Shown here piece by piece: positions 8,561 to 17,972 of a stretch of DNA of 64,000 nucleotides. Both the position numbers and the translations under genes were made by a program. The notes under the pieces are model-generated. The model was not told the origin of the DNA. It made no database searches and worked only from the letters and a program-made list of their open reading frames with translations. The first letter of the stretch is position 1; the number at the start of each line of letters is the position of its first letter. This DNA is from Myxococcus stipitatus (lineage in GTDB: Bacteria; Myxococcota; Myxococcia; Myxococcales; Myxococcaceae), in the NCBI RefSeq assembly GCF_038561935.1, contig NZ_CP102770.1, positions 9,548,001 to 9,612,000 of the forward strand, in the 5' to 3' direction.

Positions 8561-9265
8561 ATGCGCGCGCTCGTGCCCGCCACCGCCGTGCTGCTGCTGG
8601 TGGCAGGCTGTGCAACGGAGAAGAGTCTCAAGCCCTCGACGGAAGCGCAGGTGCTCCCCGACAGGAAGAACACCGCCGTCGCGGAGACCGCGGGCATCCG
8701 GCTGGTCGCGGATGGCTCCGCGTGGAAGGGCTCCCCCTCCAACCTGGAGGGCACCCTCACCCCCGTCTACGTCCGCCTGGAGAACCACAGCGGCCGCACC
8801 CTTCGCATCGAGAACGAGGACTTCCAGCTCATCGGCGCCCAGTCGCGCTTCCGCTACTCCGCGCTGCCCGCCTTCCCCGTGGGCGCCGCGGAGCGCTCCT
8901 CCTCCAGGATGGAGGAAGGCACGGGCGGCTCGGGGCGCTCCCCCACGTTCTACGTGGGCGCGGGCTCCGGCTGGCGCACCGGCTGGGGCTGGCGCGGAGG
9001 ATGGGGCTCGCCCTTCTATGGGCCGTACTACCCGGGCCCGCCCTACTGGGGCTACCAATGCGAGGAACCCCTGCCCACCCGCGACATGCTCCGCAAGTCG
9101 ATGCCCGAGGGCACCCTGGAAGACGGAGGCACCATGCAGGGCTTCCTCTACTTCCAGTCCGTCAGCGGACGCGACGAAGGCGTGGTGCTGCAGGCCCGCC
9201 CGGTGGACGCAAGCAGCGGCGAGGTCCTGGGGACCCTCGACATCCCCTTCCAGGTCAAGCAGTAG
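8561..9265 (+). CDS. lipoprotein with Gly/Tyr/Pro-rich middle
   Basis: 234 residues. MRALVPATAVLLLVAGC is a classical lipoprotein signal with Cys17. A beta-rich domain follows (PVYVRLENHSGRTLRIENED), reminiscent of small extracellular immunoglobulin-like folds, then a low-complexity segment rich in Gly, Trp, Tyr and Pro around residues 130-165, and a final beta-rich part. No catalytic motif. Probably a periplasmic or outer-membrane lipoprotein; function unknown. Confidence 0.85.
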   Translation: MRALVPATAVLLLVAGCATEKSLKPSTEAQVLPDRKNTAVAETAGIRLVADGSAWKGSPSNLEGTLTPVYVRLENHSGRTLRIENEDFQLIGAQSRFRYSALPAFPVGAAERSSSRMEEGTGGSGRSPTFYVGAGSGWRTGWGWRGGWGSPFYGPYYPGPPYWGYQCEEPLPTRDMLRKSMPEGTLEDGGTMQGFLYFQSVSGRDEGVVLQARPVDASSGEVLGTLDIPFQVKQ

Positions 9266-9286
9266 CCGCTGAACCCTGGACATCCA

Positions 9287-9571
9287 TCAGTGCAAGGTCA
9301 CCGACAGCGGGCGTCGGTGCTGGCCATGGAGCAGCGACGCCTCGCGGGGCAGCCCCAGCTCGCGGCGGATGTCCTCGCCTCGCAGGGAGAAGCCGAACAG
9401 CGGCCCCAGCGGCACCACGTCCAGGAGGCCCGTCACCACGGGGCCCAGGCCCAGCAGGGCCATGGCGGCGCCTCGAGACGACCCCGCGCGCAGCCCGCCC
9501 AACACCAGACAGGAGCCCGTCACGATTCGCAGCCACCGTCCCGCTCGCGATGCCATGAAGCCGACAATCAT
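9287..9571 (-). CDS. small membrane protein, YgaP/DUF2892-like
   Basis: 94 residues with two hydrophobic segments (RIVTGSCLVLGGL and AAMALLGLGPVVTGLLDVVP), the arrangement of the DUF2892 / YgaP transmembrane family. The ATG at 9571 is picked over an upstream start because GGGAGG lies six bases before it. The charged C-terminal tail would be cytoplasmic. It precedes nothing on its strand; the gene upstream in the same direction is the cyclodeaminase-like gene, 91 bp away. Confidence 0.6.
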   Translation of the reverse strand: MIVGFMASRAGRWLRIVTGSCLVLGGLRAGSSRGAAMALLGLGPVVTGLLDVVPLGPLFGFSLRGEDIRRELGLPREASLLHGQHRRPLSVTLH

Positions 9572-9662
9572 GTGCACCTCCCACGGCCCCAAGATGCGCA
9601 CGCACCTGCGGGCAACCAAGGGCCGGGCCTCTTCGCTCGAGCACGCCCGCCGGGCCGGGCCC

Positions 9663-10625
9663 TCAGCCGCCGAAGTCCAGGCCGCTGATGGCGTCGTCCC
9701 CCTTCGCCGCCTGGTACACGTGCCACGCGGCCGCCAGGTCCTGGAAGGGCAGCCCCACCGACGTGAAGACCGTCACCTCGTCCTCGGAGCGCCGCCCGGG
9801 CTTCCTGCCGGCAATCACCTCGCCCAGCTCCGCGTGGATGGCGTCCTCGCCCAGCCCCACGTTGCCCACGGCCCCGCCCGCGAGCACCAGGCCCCGGTGG
9901 TCGCAGAACACGCGCGACTGGCTCAGGAGCTCCGCGGAGACCTCCGCCTTGCCCGGCTCGTCCGCGCCCAGCGTGGTGATGTGCGTCCCGGGCCGCACCA
10001 TGCTCGGGAACAGGAAGGGCTCGCGGCTCCACGTCGCGGTGATGACGATGTCCGCGTCCGCCACCGCCTCCGCCACCGAGTCCGCCTGCCGCACCGGCAT
10101 GTTCAGCTCCTGATACATGCGCGCGCAGAAGGCGAAGGCCCGCGCGGCGTCCGTGTCGAACACCCGCACGTGGGACAGCGAGCGCACCAGTCGCAGGGAC
10201 TTGAGCTGCATCACCGCCTGCGCGCCCGCGCCGATGAGCGCCACCCGGCTCGCGTCCTGGCGCGCCAGCACGTCCGCGGCCAGCGCGCCCACCACGCCCG
10301 TGCGCACCGCCGTCAGGTGCCCGGAGTCCATCACCGCGAGCAGCTCCCCGGTGGCCATGTCATTCAGGTGCAGCACGCCCTGGATGGCCGGTGTCCTCGC
10401 GGGGAACTTCGAGTGGGTCTTCACCGTGTACGCGGGGACATCCGGCAGCGCGCCGGGGAAGAGCACCAGCGCGGTGCCCTCCGCGTGCAGGGGCGCGCGG
10501 ACGCGCTGAGGCGCCACCGTGCGCGCCAGGGCGTCGGAGCGGAAGGCGTCCCGCATGTCCTCCAACAGGGTGAGCGCCTGGAGGTTGCGAGACACATCGG
10601 AACGGGTCAGCAGAAGGGTGCGCAT
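9663..10625 (-). CDS. ornithine cyclodeaminase / mu-crystallin family enzyme
   Basis: 320 residues. The family fold is recognisable: an N-terminal substrate domain with AYTVKTHSKFP and LLAVMDSGHLTAVRTGVVGALA, the latter the conserved 'D...lTa.RTgA' block, and a Rossmann domain starting VALIGAGAQAVMQL. Members catalyse NAD(P)-dependent reactions such as ornithine to proline, alanine dehydrogenation or imine reduction; the substrate cannot be told from sequence. Cytoplasmic. Divergent from the histidine kinase gene, with 277 bp between the starts that hold no further gene I can support. Confidence 0.9.
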   Translation of the reverse strand: MRTLLLTRSDVSRNLQALTLLEDMRDAFRSDALARTVAPQRVRAPLHAEGTALVLFPGALPDVPAYTVKTHSKFPARTPAIQGVLHLNDMATGELLAVMDSGHLTAVRTGVVGALAADVLARQDASRVALIGAGAQAVMQLKSLRLVRSLSHVRVFDTDAARAFAFCARMYQELNMPVRQADSVAEAVADADIVITATWSREPFLFPSMVRPGTHITTLGADEPGKAEVSAELLSQSRVFCDHRGLVLAGGAVGNVGLGEDAIHAELGEVIAGRKPGRRSEDEVTVFTSVGLPFQDLAAAWHVYQAAKGDDAISGLDFGG

Positions 10626-10902
10626 CAGCCCTTCACCCTAATCGAGCAACCGCGCGACGACAGCCCCGACGTTGCCTCGCCCGCCCCGTCGGCGGACGAC
10701 GAATGGACACATTCCTGGTCCGGCGGGGAGAGACAGGCATTCGAGACAAGCGCCGCGCGGGCTCCCCGGACTCCGAGGGCACGGTGAGGCGCTCGGACGT
10801 GTGACGCCCGCCATTCCGGGGGCCCGGCCCTACATACAAAAGCCCTCGTGCCCAGATTCTTCGAACGGACGCACGAGAGGGCGGCGCCTCGGGAGGAGGG
10901 TG

Positions 10903-12960
10903 ATGCAGGAGCCGGAGACACGCCCCGAGCAGCGCGAGTCCGAGCGGACAACACCGCTCAGGGCCTCGGACTTCCTGCGCTCGCATCACGAGGTGCTCCT
11001 GGAGGACTGGGAGCACGCGATGCAGGCGCACCACGTCGGAGAGGTGCGCAAGCACTCGTGGCTGCTGAACCACATGCCCAGCCTGCTCATCGCGCTGGCG
11101 GACGCGCTGGACCTGGGAGAGCCGGGCCCCGAGGTCTCGCTGGTGGATGAGCATGCGGTGACGCGGCTGGGCCAGGGCTTCGACGTGGGCGAAGTGGCGG
11201 CCGAGTTCGCGCTGCTGCGCAGGTGCATCCTCCTGCGGATGGAGGACCTGCCCCGTCCGCTCGCGCGCGGCGAGCTGGTGCGGATGGAGGACCTCCTGGA
11301 CCGGACGCTGGTGCACACGGTGCGGCGCTTCGCGGAGGAGCGTCAGCGCAACCTCCACGCGCTGGACCGCATGGCCCAGGCCACCCTGGACAACCCGCCG
11401 GTGGACACCTTCCTCATGCGGCTGCTCACCGTGATGGTGGAGTCCGCCCTCGAGGTGGATGCCGCCGGAGTGCTGCTGGTGGAGGGAGACCGGCTGGTGC
11501 CGCGCGCCTCGGTGGGGCTGGGCGCCGAGACACCCCGGGGCGGCGCGATGGCGCTGGACGAGGGCTTCGTCGGCGAGGTGGTGTCGACGCGCGAGCCGGT
11601 GATGTTGCGCGGAGGCGCGCTGGACTCGCACGGCGCCCTGCCCGTCTCGCGCGAGCAGGGCTTTCGCGCGCTCTACGGCGTCCCCCTGGTCGAAGGGACG
11701 CGCCTGTGGGGCGTGGCCTATCTCGCCTCGCGCACCACGTTTGGCTTCTCCGACGCGAACCTGCTGCTGTTCCGCACCCTGTGTCAGCGCGGGGCCGCGT
11801 ACATCCTCCAGGCCAGGCTGCAGGACCTGGAGCGGGAGGCGCGGGTGGAGGCCCAGCGCTCGCTCGCGCTGCTCGATGCGCTGCTGGAGGCCGCGCCCCT
11901 GGGCATGGCTTTCCTGGACCGCGACCTGCGCTACCTGCGCATCAACCAGACGCTGGCGGAGCTCAATGGCATCCCCGTGGAGGCCCATCAAGGGCAGGCC
12001 CTCCGGGACGTCCTGCCTCCCGCGGTGGCGGACCTGCTGGAGCCTCGGCTCCGGCGGGTGCTGGAGACGGGCGAGCCCTTGCAGTCCTTCGAGTTCGCCA
12101 CGCCCTCCGAGCTGAAGTCCAAGGTGGGGAAGCGGATGTGGCAGGCGACGCTCTATCCGGTGCGAGGGCCTCGCGAGGCGGAGATGCTGGGCCTGGGGTG
12201 CGTGCTGGTGGACGTCACCGACCACAAGCTGGCGGAGGCCGCGCTCCAGCGCGCGTTGGACTTCCGCGAGCAGCTGCTGGCCATCCTGGGACATGACCTG
12301 CGCAACCCGCTCAATGCCATCAGCGCGTCGGCCTTCCAGCTCTCGCGCGCGGAGGAGCTGGAGGCCGCGGAGCGCCGCGCGGTGGAGCGCATCCGCAAGT
12401 CCGCCGGGCGGATGGGCCGGATGATTACAGACATCCTCGACTTCGCGCGCAGCAAGCTGGGCGAGGGCATTCCCGTCTCACCCCAGCCGATGAACCTGGC
12501 CGACGTGTGCCAGGCCACGCTGGAGGAGTTGCAGGTGGCCCACCCGGGGCGTCCGCTCGTGTTCGAGGCGTCCGGAGACACCTCGGGAGAGTGGGACCCG
12601 GACCGGGTGGCGCAGGTGCTGGGGAACCTGGTGGCCAACGCGCTCCAGCACGGCGACGACCACTCTCCCATCCGCACCACCGTGCGCGGCGAGGCGCGCG
12701 ACGTGCTGCTGGAGGTCCACAACCAGGGCGAGCCGATTCCCCCCCAGCTCCTGCCGCGCATCTTCGACCCGTTCAAGACGCCCGAGGCCGCGCCCCCGAA
12801 GGTGTCCTCTCCGAGGCAGCAGCAGCGCAGCCTGGGCCTGGGCCTCTACATCGTCCACCAGATTGCCCGTGCGCACGGAGGCCGCGTGGAGGTGCGCTCC
12901 TCGAAGGAGGAGGGCACCACGTTCCGCGTGTACTGGCCTCGTGTCAGGGCCGCCTCGTAG
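10903..12960 (+). CDS. hybrid-input sensor histidine kinase (RsbRD-like, GAF, PAS, HisKA, HATPase)
   Basis: 685 residues, no transmembrane segment, so a cytoplasmic sensor. Residues about 20-140 form an all-helical N-terminal domain like the RsbRD / non-haem globin sensor type (FLRSHHEVLLEDWEHAM). A GAF domain follows at about 155-300, a PAS domain at about 320-445, then the H-box LGHDLRNPLNAI with the phospho-acceptor His464, and a C-terminal ATPase with the G2 motif LGLGLYIVHQIARAHGG. The ATG at 10903 has GGGAGGAGGG in front of it, so the longer open frame is not used. No response regulator is adjacent; it is an orphan kinase. Confidence 0.92.
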   Translation: MQEPETRPEQRESERTTPLRASDFLRSHHEVLLEDWEHAMQAHHVGEVRKHSWLLNHMPSLLIALADALDLGEPGPEVSLVDEHAVTRLGQGFDVGEVAAEFALLRRCILLRMEDLPRPLARGELVRMEDLLDRTLVHTVRRFAEERQRNLHALDRMAQATLDNPPVDTFLMRLLTVMVESALEVDAAGVLLVEGDRLVPRASVGLGAETPRGGAMALDEGFVGEVVSTREPVMLRGGALDSHGALPVSREQGFRALYGVPLVEGTRLWGVAYLASRTTFGFSDANLLLFRTLCQRGAAYILQARLQDLEREARVEAQRSLALLDALLEAAPLGMAFLDRDLRYLRINQTLAELNGIPVEAHQGQALRDVLPPAVADLLEPRLRRVLETGEPLQSFEFATPSELKSKVGKRMWQATLYPVRGPREAEMLGLGCVLVDVTDHKLAEAALQRALDFREQLLAILGHDLRNPLNAISASAFQLSRAEELEAAERRAVERIRKSAGRMGRMITDILDFARSKLGEGIPVSPQPMNLADVCQATLEELQVAHPGRPLVFEASGDTSGEWDPDRVAQVLGNLVANALQHGDDHSPIRTTVRGEARDVLLEVHNQGEPIPPQLLPRIFDPFKTPEAAPPKVSSPRQQQRSLGLGLYIVHQIARAHGGRVEVRSSKEEGTTFRVYWPRVRAAS

Positions 12961-12963
12961 GCG

Positions 12964-14574
12964 TCACTTCGCGGGCGTCAGGGCCAGCGTGTGGATGGCC
13001 TCCGCGAGCATCTGCGTCCCCAGGTGCAGGCTCTCCAGCGAGATGGACTCATCGGGCGCGTGGCCCGTGTACTCCTCGCCGGGGAAGCCCGGGCCGAAGT
13101 CGACGGCCTTGGGGAACAGCCGCGCGTAGGTGCCGCCGCGCACGGACGTGGGCTTCGCATCCGGGGCGTTCTTATGGCGCTTGTAGATGTCCATCAGCGT
13201 GGTGACGAGCGTGCCGGACGTGTCCGCCACGTGGGCATCTCCCACGTAGCGCCCGCTGGCCTCCTTCAAGCGCCCACCGGAGTCCTGCCCCACCAGCGCG
13301 GCGGCCTTGTCGAGCGCGGCGTTGAACGTCGCGGCGTCCTGTCCTTGAGGACGGCGCATGTTGACGCCCAGGGTCACCTGCCCGTCGGCCACGCGCAGCA
13401 CCGTGGGCGCGGCAATCAACGGCCCCATCAACCCGTCGTCCGCGTACGCCACGCCCAGCTTCTTGCCGAAGTGGTCTCCATCGAAGCGCTGCGCCAGGAC
13501 GCGCAGCATGGCGGCGATGCCGTTGTCCTCGAGCGGCAGCCGCGCCGCCACCGCGGACAGGTCCCACAGCGCGTTGTGTCCCTCGTCGGCGATGGAGGCG
13601 TGCACCGCCTTGCCGTGCACGGTGAGAACCAGCGCCTGGGCCTCCTCCTTCACCTCGGCCTTGAGCGAGGCGCGGGCCTTCTGCTCGGCGTCGATGGCGG
13701 CGCGCACCTCCGTCAGCGCCTGCGCGAGCGAGCGGCCCTCGGCGGGCACCAGCTTCAGCGTCGCGGCGCCGGGCACCTGCGTGAGGAACTCGCCGCCCTT
13801 CACGTCGACCGCGCGCAGGGTGGCGCTCGGGGACTTCACCGCCTCACCCACGGGGGCCACCAGGTTCCACGCGACGAAGCCGGACTGCGCGGCCACCACC
13901 GGGTAGGCGGAGTCCACGGAGATGACGTGCGTGGGCTTGGGCTCGCTGGCCGCGTACCGCCCCATGCCGTTCCAGTCGCTCTCCTCGCCATTGCCCACGA
14001 TGACCAGCACGCGCCCCTGGGGCTTCAGGCCCAGCTGACGCGCGTAGTCGAGCGCCACCAGCGCCGACGCGAGGGGCCCCTTGTCGTCCTCGACGCCTCG
14101 GCCGAAGAGGCGGCCGTCCTGGACGTAGGGCTCGAAGGGCGGGCGCTTCCACTCGTGCGCGGGCGCGGGCACCACGTCGCCGTGGAACACGAGGCCCAGG
14201 GAGGGCGCACCCGAGCCCCAGGACAGCTCGAACACGTCATTGGCGCCCACGGCGCGGTACGCCATGCCGTGAGCCTTGGCCCACTTCTGGAGGAAGCGGC
14301 CCATGGCGGCGACCTCGGGGCTCTTGGAGGCGTGGACCTCGCTGCTGACCGTCTTGAAGCGCACGAGCTGCTGGGTCAGCTCCACGACCTCGTCGAGCGC
14401 ACAGGCCTGGACGTACGCGGCATGTCGCTCCTGGGGGGAGGCGTCCTTCATCGCTTTCGCGGAGAAGCGCGCGGCGCGGGCCTTGGGAGCGCCCTGGCAG
14501 CGGGCATCTGGCTGCCCGGCGAGCGCGAGGGTGGGAACGAGACACAGGAAAGCGGCGGCGGAAGGGAGGCGCAT
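12964..14574 (-). CDS. secreted M20-family dipeptidase
   Basis: 536 residues with a cleavable signal peptide ([13 protein letters not shown]). The M20 metallopeptidase pattern is complete: first metal His-Asp in [10 protein letters not shown], bridging Asp in [10 protein letters not shown], Glu pair in GNGEESDW, further Asp in VISVDSAYP, and the last His in [10 protein letters not shown]. The family includes PepV-like dipeptidases and carnosinases. It would act in the periplasm or outside the cell in nutrient scavenging, which suits a predatory organism. It converges with the histidine kinase gene with only three bases between stops. Confidence 0.92.
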   Translation of the reverse strand: MRLPSAAAFLCLVPTLALAGQPDARCQGAPKARAARFSAKAMKDASPQERHAAYVQACALDEVVELTQQLVRFKTVSSEVHASKSPEVAAMGRFLQKWAKAHGMAYRAVGANDVFELSWGSGAPSLGLVFHGDVVPAPAHEWKRPPFEPYVQDGRLFGRGVEDDKGPLASALVALDYARQLGLKPQGRVLVIVGNGEESDWNGMGRYAASEPKPTHVISVDSAYPVVAAQSGFVAWNLVAPVGEAVKSPSATLRAVDVKGGEFLTQVPGAATLKLVPAEGRSLAQALTEVRAAIDAEQKARASLKAEVKEEAQALVLTVHGKAVHASIADEGHNALWDLSAVAARLPLEDNGIAAMLRVLAQRFDGDHFGKKLGVAYADDGLMGPLIAAPTVLRVADGQVTLGVNMRRPQGQDAATFNAALDKAAALVGQDSGGRLKEASGRYVGDAHVADTSGTLVTTLMDIYKRHKNAPDAKPTSVRGGTYARLFPKAVDFGPGFPGEEYTGHAPDESISLESLHLGTQMLAEAIHTLALTPAK

Positions 14575-14708
14575 GCGGTGGGAGACCCTATTTCACCGGG
14601 GCAGGCGGGCCTACCTCGGCGGACGGCCAGCGGCTCCGCGTGGCGCCCGCAGGGCCCGTTGCCCCTTCTGGGGGTGAAACCCGACGGGCGGGAGGCTATT
14701 CCTGGGGC

Positions 14709-15365
14709 ATGTTCTTCGACTCCACCAAGAAGCTGAGGATGCCGACGTCCGCGGAGGCGCTGCCTGGCCGCGCGGAGGAGATGCCCGTTCCCCCCCGGCA
14801 CGAGGTGCTGGGCACGCCCTTGAAGGGCCCCCTCCCGGAAGGCCACGAGGCCGCCATCTTCGGGCTGGGGTGCTTCTGGGGCGCGGAGCGGAAGTTCTGG
14901 AAGACGCCGGGGGTGTACAGCACGTCGGTGGGCTACGCGGCGGGCCTGACGCCCAACCCCACCTACCGCGAGGTGTGCAGCGGACTCACCGGCCACAACG
15001 AGGTGGTCCGCGTCGTGTTCGACCCGAAGAAGGTCAGCTACGAGCAGCTCCTGCGCGTGTTCTGGGAGAACCACGACCCGACGCAGGGCATGCGACAGGG
15101 GAACGACACGGGCACGCAGTACCGCTCCGGCATCTACTTCACGACCGAGGCGCAGCAGCGCGCCGCCGAGGCCAGCCGGGACGCGTACCAGAAGGCGCTC
15201 TCCGCGAAGGGGCTGGGCACCATCACGACGGAAATCCTGCCCGCGCCCACGTACTACTTCGCCGAGGACTACCATCAGCAGTACCTGGAGAAGAACCCGG
15301 ACGGGTACTGCGGGCTGGGTGGCACGGGCGTGAGCTGCCCCATCGGGGTCGGCGTCAGCGCGTGA
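14709..15365 (+). CDS. msrA: peptide methionine (S)-S-sulfoxide reductase
   Basis: 218 residues. MsrA reduces the S epimer of methionine sulfoxide in oxidised proteins using thioredoxin. The catalytic Cys55 lies in GLGCFWGAE; the family block [20 protein letters not shown], the [19 protein letters not shown] block and the [15 protein letters not shown] block are all present. A further cysteine near the C-terminus (GVSCPIG) and one in GYCGLGG are placed where resolving cysteines occur. There is an N-terminal extension of about 45 residues without a signal peptide. Single gene, followed by a strong hairpin. Confidence 0.95.
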   Translation: MFFDSTKKLRMPTSAEALPGRAEEMPVPPRHEVLGTPLKGPLPEGHEAAIFGLGCFWGAERKFWKTPGVYSTSVGYAAGLTPNPTYREVCSGLTGHNEVVRVVFDPKKVSYEQLLRVFWENHDPTQGMRQGNDTGTQYRSGIYFTTEAQQRAAEASRDAYQKALSAKGLGTITTEILPAPTYYFAEDYHQQYLEKNPDGYCGLGGTGVSCPIGVGVSA

Positions 15366-15369
15366 GGCG

Positions 15370-15395
15370 TGACAACCTGTCACGACAGCTTGTCA
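15370..15395. promoter_or_regulatory. tandem TGACA/TGTCA palindromes
   Basis: TGACA-ACC-TGTCA is followed directly by a second palindrome GACA-GCT-TGTC. The pair lies between msrA and the GspC-like genes, 160 bp before the latter. The half-site matches the palindrome at 1647. Operator function is a guess. Confidence 0.3.
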
Positions 15396-15415
15396 TCCCC
15401 GGTTGAACAATCCCT

Positions 15416-15447
15416 GACAGGACGTGCCCGGCGAGGCGCGTCCTGTC
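15416..15447 (+). terminator. hairpin downstream of msrA
   Basis: Arms GACAGGACG (15416-15424) and CGTCCTGTC (15439-15447) are perfectly complementary, and an inner GCC/GGC extends the stem. There is no T-run after it, so it may act with Rho or merely stabilise the mRNA end. Confidence 0.45.
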
Positions 15448-15555
15448 TGGCTTCCAGGTATGGCTCCCGAGTGAAGACAGACACGAGGGATGCGCTGGCA
15501 TCGTGATTGCTCTCGTCCTCCGCGCCCCCGAGGGGGGCAGGAGGCAGCCCACACG

Positions 15556-16056
15556 ATGAAGCCCACGTTCCGGAAGTCCCTCTGGTTGTTCGGAATCGCG
15601 TTCGTCCCGGTCTCCGCGATGGCGGCGGGACTCCTGTACGTCTCCAAGCTGAAGCAAGAGACGCCGGCGGACCCCACGGGGCCGCTCCAGGAGGGCCTCG
15701 CCAAGGCTGGCGACGTGCGCCAGGTGAGCGAGCACGGCTACGAAGTCACCGTCGCGACGAGCCTCACCGAGCAGCTCTCGCAGCAGCACGAATCACCCGC
15801 CACCCAGGCGCGCATCGTCCCCGCCTTCAAGGAAGGCAAGGCCACGGGATTCAAGCTCTTCGCCATCCGCCCGGGCTCCATCTACGCCCGGCTGGGATTC
15901 GAGAACGGAGACATCATCCAGCGCGTCAATGGCCACTCCCTCGACACGCCTCAGAAGGCCATGACGGCCTACACCGAGTTGCAGGATGTCCGCCGCGTGG
16001 AGGTGGACCTGCTGCGCGACGATGTCGTGCTGCACAAGGTCTACGACTTGAAGTGA
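15556..16056 (+). CDS. orphan GspC-type PDZ protein
   Basis: 166 residues. One N-terminal membrane anchor (LWLFGIAFVPVSAMAAGLLYV) leads to a linker and then a PDZ domain of the type found at the end of the type II secretion protein GspC: FKLFAIRPGSIYARLGFENG, then DIIQRVNGHSLDTPQKAM and a closing VEVDLLRDD strand. GspC links the inner-membrane platform to the outer-membrane secretin; here no other gsp genes are nearby. AGGAGG sits 11 bases before the ATG at 15556. It is followed 30 bases later by a paralogue. Role: perhaps an accessory or substrate-selecting variant (inference). Confidence 0.8.
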   Translation: MKPTFRKSLWLFGIAFVPVSAMAAGLLYVSKLKQETPADPTGPLQEGLAKAGDVRQVSEHGYEVTVATSLTEQLSQQHESPATQARIVPAFKEGKATGFKLFAIRPGSIYARLGFENGDIIQRVNGHSLDTPQKAMTAYTELQDVRRVEVDLLRDDVVLHKVYDLK

Positions 16057-16086
16057 GGCAAGCGAAGGGAGGAGGTCAACCCCACC

Positions 16087-16638
16087 ATGAAAGCCTTGTC
16101 TCTGAAGGATGTCTGGCGATGGGGAATCGCGCTCACCCTGGTCGCCACGCTGGCGGGGGGACTGTACGGCTCACAGATGTTTCACGAAGCACCCTCGGAG
16201 CCGATCCGTGAGGCGGCCCCCTCGGAGCCGATTCGTGAGGCTGCACCCTCGGAGCCGATTCGTGAGGCACCCTTCGAGCGCTACAAGGACACCGTCGTGC
16301 GCCGGGTGGGTGAGCACGCCTACGAAGTCACCTTCAGGGACCGCGTGGACGTCCTTAGATCCAGATGCACGCTCTCCCAGCCAGATGTCCGCCTCGTCTT
16401 CGCCTACCCGCCGGGCAAGGTCCCAGGCATCCAGATCTCAGGTATCCGCCCGGGCTCCGTCTACGACAAGCTGGGACTCGAGGACGGAGACATCCTCCAG
16501 TTCGTCAACGGCCACGTCCTCGAACCTCTGGAGGGGTTCATGTATACCTGCCATCTTTGGTCGAGTTATGGCCATCGCTTCGAGGTGGTCTTGCTGCGCG
16601 ACGGCCGCACGCTGCGCAAGGTCTACGAATTGAAGTGA
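16087..16638 (+). CDS. orphan GspC-type PDZ protein with APSEPIREA repeats
   Basis: 183 residues, paralogue of the preceding gene. A membrane anchor (WGIALTLVATLAGGLY) is followed by three perfect copies of the nine-residue unit APSEPIREA (residues 35-61), which form a charged, proline-containing spacer, then a beta strand region (VRRVGEHAYEVTF) and the GspC-like PDZ core IQISGIRPGSVYDKLGLEDG. Two extra cysteines (Cys in SRCTLS and YTCHLW) are not in the sister protein. The repeat presumably sets the distance of the PDZ domain from the membrane. Confidence 0.8.
   Translation: MKALSLKDVWRWGIALTLVATLAGGLYGSQMFHEAPSEPIREAAPSEPIREAAPSEPIREAPFERYKDTVVRRVGEHAYEVTFRDRVDVLRSRCTLSQPDVRLVFAYPPGKVPGIQISGIRPGSVYDKLGLEDGDILQFVNGHVLEPLEGFMYTCHLWSSYGHRFEVVLLRDGRTLRKVYELK
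16189..16269 (+). repeat. three tandem 27-bp repeats inside a CDS
   Basis: Three copies of a 27-nt unit encode APSEPIREA three times in frame. The copies differ only at a few third or wobble positions, which suggests recent expansion and possible copy-number variation between strains. Confidence 0.85.
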
Positions 16639-16647
16639 AGGAGAGAA

Positions 16648-16700
16648 CCGGCCCGGTGACGGGGACGCTCGCGAGGAGCGCCCACTCCATCCCGGGCCGG
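16648..16700. terminator. bidirectional terminator-like hairpin
   Basis: CCGGCCCGG (16648-16656) pairs with CCGGGCCGG (16692-16700) around an inner small hairpin. It lies between two convergent genes, 10 bases after one stop and 10 before the other. Confidence 0.5.
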
Positions 16701-16709
16701 AAAGACACA

Positions 16710-17432
16710 TCAACCGAGGTTGTGGAACACGCGCTGGACGTCGTCGTCCTGCTCCAGCATGTCGACCAGCTCGAGCACCTCGGTGGCCTTCTCCTCGGGC
16801 AGCTCGATGAGGTTCTCCGCGATGTACTCGGAGTCGGCGGAGACAGGCGTCAGGCCCTTCTCCTCGATGGCGTGCTGGAGCTTGCCGAAGTCGGCGAAGG
16901 CGCAGCGGATGATGAGCTGCTTCTCGCCCTTCTCCCCCGTGCCCTCGCCCATCTCCTCGAGGCCGTGGTCGATGAGCTCCAGCTCCAGCTCCTCCTGGTT
17001 GATGCCCTCCGGATTCAGCCGGAAGACCCCCATGTGCTTGAACATGTACGCGACGCTGCCGGTGCTGCCCAGGTTGCCGGAGTGCTTGTTGAAGCACGCA
17101 CGCACGTTCGCCACGGTGCGCACCACGTTGTCCGTGGCCGTCTCCACAATCAGCGCGATGCCGTGCGGCGCGTAGCCCTCATACAGCACGATGTCGTACT
17201 GCGTGGTGTCCTTGCCGCTGGCGCGCTTGATGGCCGCCTCGACCTTGTCCTTCGGCATGTTCGCGGCGCGGGCGTTCTGGAGCACTCGGCGCAGCGTGGA
17301 GTTCGTGTCGGGGCTGGGCCCGCCGGCCTTCACCGCGATGGCGATGTCCTTGCTGATGCGCGTGAAGACCTTCGCCATCTTGTTCCAGCGGGCCATCATC
17401 GTGGCCTTGCGTGTCTCGAAAATGCGTCCCAT
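16710..17432 (-). CDS. yebC: YebC/PmpR family regulator or translation factor
   Basis: 240 residues, full length for the family. The family blocks are clear: [20 protein letters not shown] near the start, [35 protein letters not shown], and the C-terminal acidic stretch. YebC-type proteins act as DNA-binding regulators in some bacteria and assist ribosomes at proline stretches in others; which applies here cannot be told. Note that the second residue run reads [16 protein letters not shown], whereas classical YebC starts MAGHSKW, the variant seen in the second YebC subgroup. Cytoplasmic, single gene. Confidence 0.93.
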   Translation of the reverse strand: MGRIFETRKATMMARWNKMAKVFTRISKDIAIAVKAGGPSPDTNSTLRRVLQNARAANMPKDKVEAAIKRASGKDTTQYDIVLYEGYAPHGIALIVETATDNVVRTVANVRACFNKHSGNLGSTGSVAYMFKHMGVFRLNPEGINQEELELELIDHGLEEMGEGTGEKGEKQLIIRCAFADFGKLQHAIEEKGLTPVSADSEYIAENLIELPEEKATEVLELVDMLEQDDDVQRVFHNLG

Positions 17433-17459
17433 GGGCGGCGAATCTAGCGCAACTCGGAA

Positions 17460-17491
17460 GGGACGCCCGCGATTGATGCACGGGGCGTCCC
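17460..17491 (-). terminator. hairpin downstream of the Mpo1-like gene
   Basis: GGGACGCCC (17460-17468) and GGGCGTCCC (17483-17491) form a perfect 9-bp stem with a 14-base loop, about 75 bases after the stop of the leftward gene at 17565 and before yebC starts. Confidence 0.4.
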
Positions 17492-17564
17492 CCTTCCAGC
17501 GCGGCGATGGGACTCGGGCGGGCCGAGGTCAGACCCGCCCCGAGGCACGTGCTGCCTTGCGGAA

Positions 17565-17972
17565 CTACCGGGCCTGCTGCGCCTGGGCCTCACCCCGCGC
17601 GAGCTGCGCGGGGGACAGGCTGTTGGTGCCCGTGCCCTGCGCGCCATTCGCGAACGCCCGCTCCATGTGGCCATCCAACTGCCCCACGGCCATCAGCCCC
17701 GCCATGCGGAAGTCCGAGATGAACGACCACAGCGGATACTTGAAGCTGGCGGGCTTGTTGCGCTCGATGAAGAAGTGGCTGAACCACGCGAAGCCATAGG
17801 CGGAGACCAGGGCGGCGGGAATCAGCGCCGCGCGGCCCGTGACGATGGCCGCGACGGCCGTGGCCACACCCAGGCTGCTCCCCACGAAGTGGAAGCGCCG
17901 AGTCACCGGCAGCGAGTGCTCCCGAAGGTAGAAGTGCCAGAACTCGCCATAGGTCTGGATGGGCTTGGACAT
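17565..17972 (-). CDS. Mpo1-like (DUF962) membrane protein
   Basis: 135 residues. The DUF962/Mpo1 family signature is present: an opening FWHFYLREHSLPVTRRFHFVG, two hydrophobic helices, and FAWFSHFFIERNKPASFKYP with the histidines that bind iron in the yeast 2-hydroxy fatty acid dioxygenase Mpo1. The chemistry in bacteria is not established. Predicted integral membrane protein with an Ala/Gln-rich tail. The histidine pattern makes an alpha-oxidation role in lipid metabolism plausible. Confidence 0.9.
   Translation of the reverse strand: MSKPIQTYGEFWHFYLREHSLPVTRRFHFVGSSLGVATAVAAIVTGRAALIPAALVSAYGFAWFSHFFIERNKPASFKYPLWSFISDFRMAGLMAVGQLDGHMERAFANGAQGTGTNSLSPAQLARGEAQAQQAR

Noticed and set aside
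16189-16269. Tandem 27-bp repeats as a possible CRISPR fragment
   Set aside because: The units are contiguous with no spacers and lie in frame inside a gene, so they are a protein repeat.
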